Source of the DNA: Nonomuraea candida
GTDB lineage: Bacteria; Actinomycetota; Actinomycetes; Streptosporangiales; Streptosporangiaceae
Direction: 5' to 3'
Assembly: GCF_000725485.1 (NCBI RefSeq)
Contig: NZ_JOAG01000012.1
Span: 62,001-126,000, forward strand
DNA length: 64,000 nucleotides
This document shows, piece after piece, positions 63,947 to 64,000 of the stretch. A program made the translations under genes and the position numbers. The notes below the pieces were generated by a model. It ran no database searches. It was given only the letters and a program-made list of their open reading frames with translations, and was not told where the DNA came from. Position 1 is the stretch's first letter; the number at the start of each line of letters is the position of its first letter.

Positions 63947-64000
63947 CCGCCTTCTCCGCCGGCTGACCGCCTTCTCCGCCGACTGACCGCCTTCTCCGCC
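63941..64000 (+). repeat. 20-bp tandem repeat carrying the last gene's stop
   Basis: GGCTGACCGCCTTCTCCGCC at 63941, 63961 and 63981 (one base changed), reaching the window edge. The first copy includes the true stop (63944-63946) and the unit matches the gene's last codons. Confidence 0.9.

Overview
The window is 64 kb of very GC-rich DNA with strong third-position G/C, frequent GTG starts, many GTGA/ATGA stop-start overlaps and actinobacterial marker genes (WhiB, F420 genes, ManB/ManC, LCP ligase, DUF3499, DUF5719). It fits a chromosome of a high-GC sporulating actinomycete. The mix of genes suggests the Streptosporangiaceae (Nonomuraea-like), but that is inference. I see no rRNA, tRNA, CRISPR array, transposase or phage gene.

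Layout. 1-7.9 kb: a membrane/secretion-type locus on + (GDPD-like membrane protein, DUF4129, DUF4350, MoxR ATPase, DUF58) facing a SpoIIM-like protein, with an RDD protein divergent. 7.9-11.6 kb: two tandem secreted LVIVD-repeat proteins divergent from a DUF305 lipoprotein. 11.7-16.0 kb: two adenosylhomocysteinases of different subclasses, a MerR regulator and a cation efflux transporter. 16.1-48.4 kb: a block whose order (SIS isomerase, Trm112-like, ManB, DUF3499, metallopeptidase-like, WhiB, FbiA, FbiB, ManC) follows, from memory, the mycobacterial Rv3256c-Rv3264c region. It is interrupted by a large glycosyltransferase/DUF5719 pair, a Q/P-rich membrane protein, a chitin/cellulose-active LPMO, a VWA lipoprotein-like protein and FbiC, so all three committed F420 genes lie within 8 kb. 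From 38 kb onward come glycosyltransferases, two flippase-like membrane proteins, a methyltransferase and membrane GT39-like enzymes. 48.5-54.9 kb: LCP ligase, acyltransferase, a GT4, an ECF sigma factor with a membrane partner, and an acetoacetate decarboxylase-like enzyme. 54.9-64 kb: a cell-wall glycopolymer or unusual phospholipid cluster (GT2, two CDP-alcohol phosphotransferases, a glycerol-1-phosphate dehydrogenase-like enzyme, a nucleotidyltransferase, a cytidylyltransferase-SDR fusion and a CDP-glycerol glycerophosphotransferase).

How the genes work together. ManB, the SIS isomerase and ManC would make GDP-mannose for the glycosyltransferases. LCP and CDP-glycerol enzymes would build and attach wall polymers. 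FbiA/B/C make coenzyme F420.

Most interesting signals. (1) The 54.9-64 kb CDP-alcohol cluster carries several domains that have lost catalytic residues (a Tyr/Lys-less SDR, a signature-less nucleotidyltransferase domain, a CDP-alcohol transferase lacking the fourth Asp). (2) Short tandem duplications repeatedly sit on gene ends and include the stop codon (five sites), and one gene junction has been tripled into two translationally coupled 19-codon mini-ORFs. (3) Eight genes have a TANNNT box exactly 6-7 nt before the start codon and no ribosome binding site, which is the arrangement of leaderless transcripts. (4) An ECF sigma gene has its conserved N-terminus upstream of any usable start, just after a run of six G.
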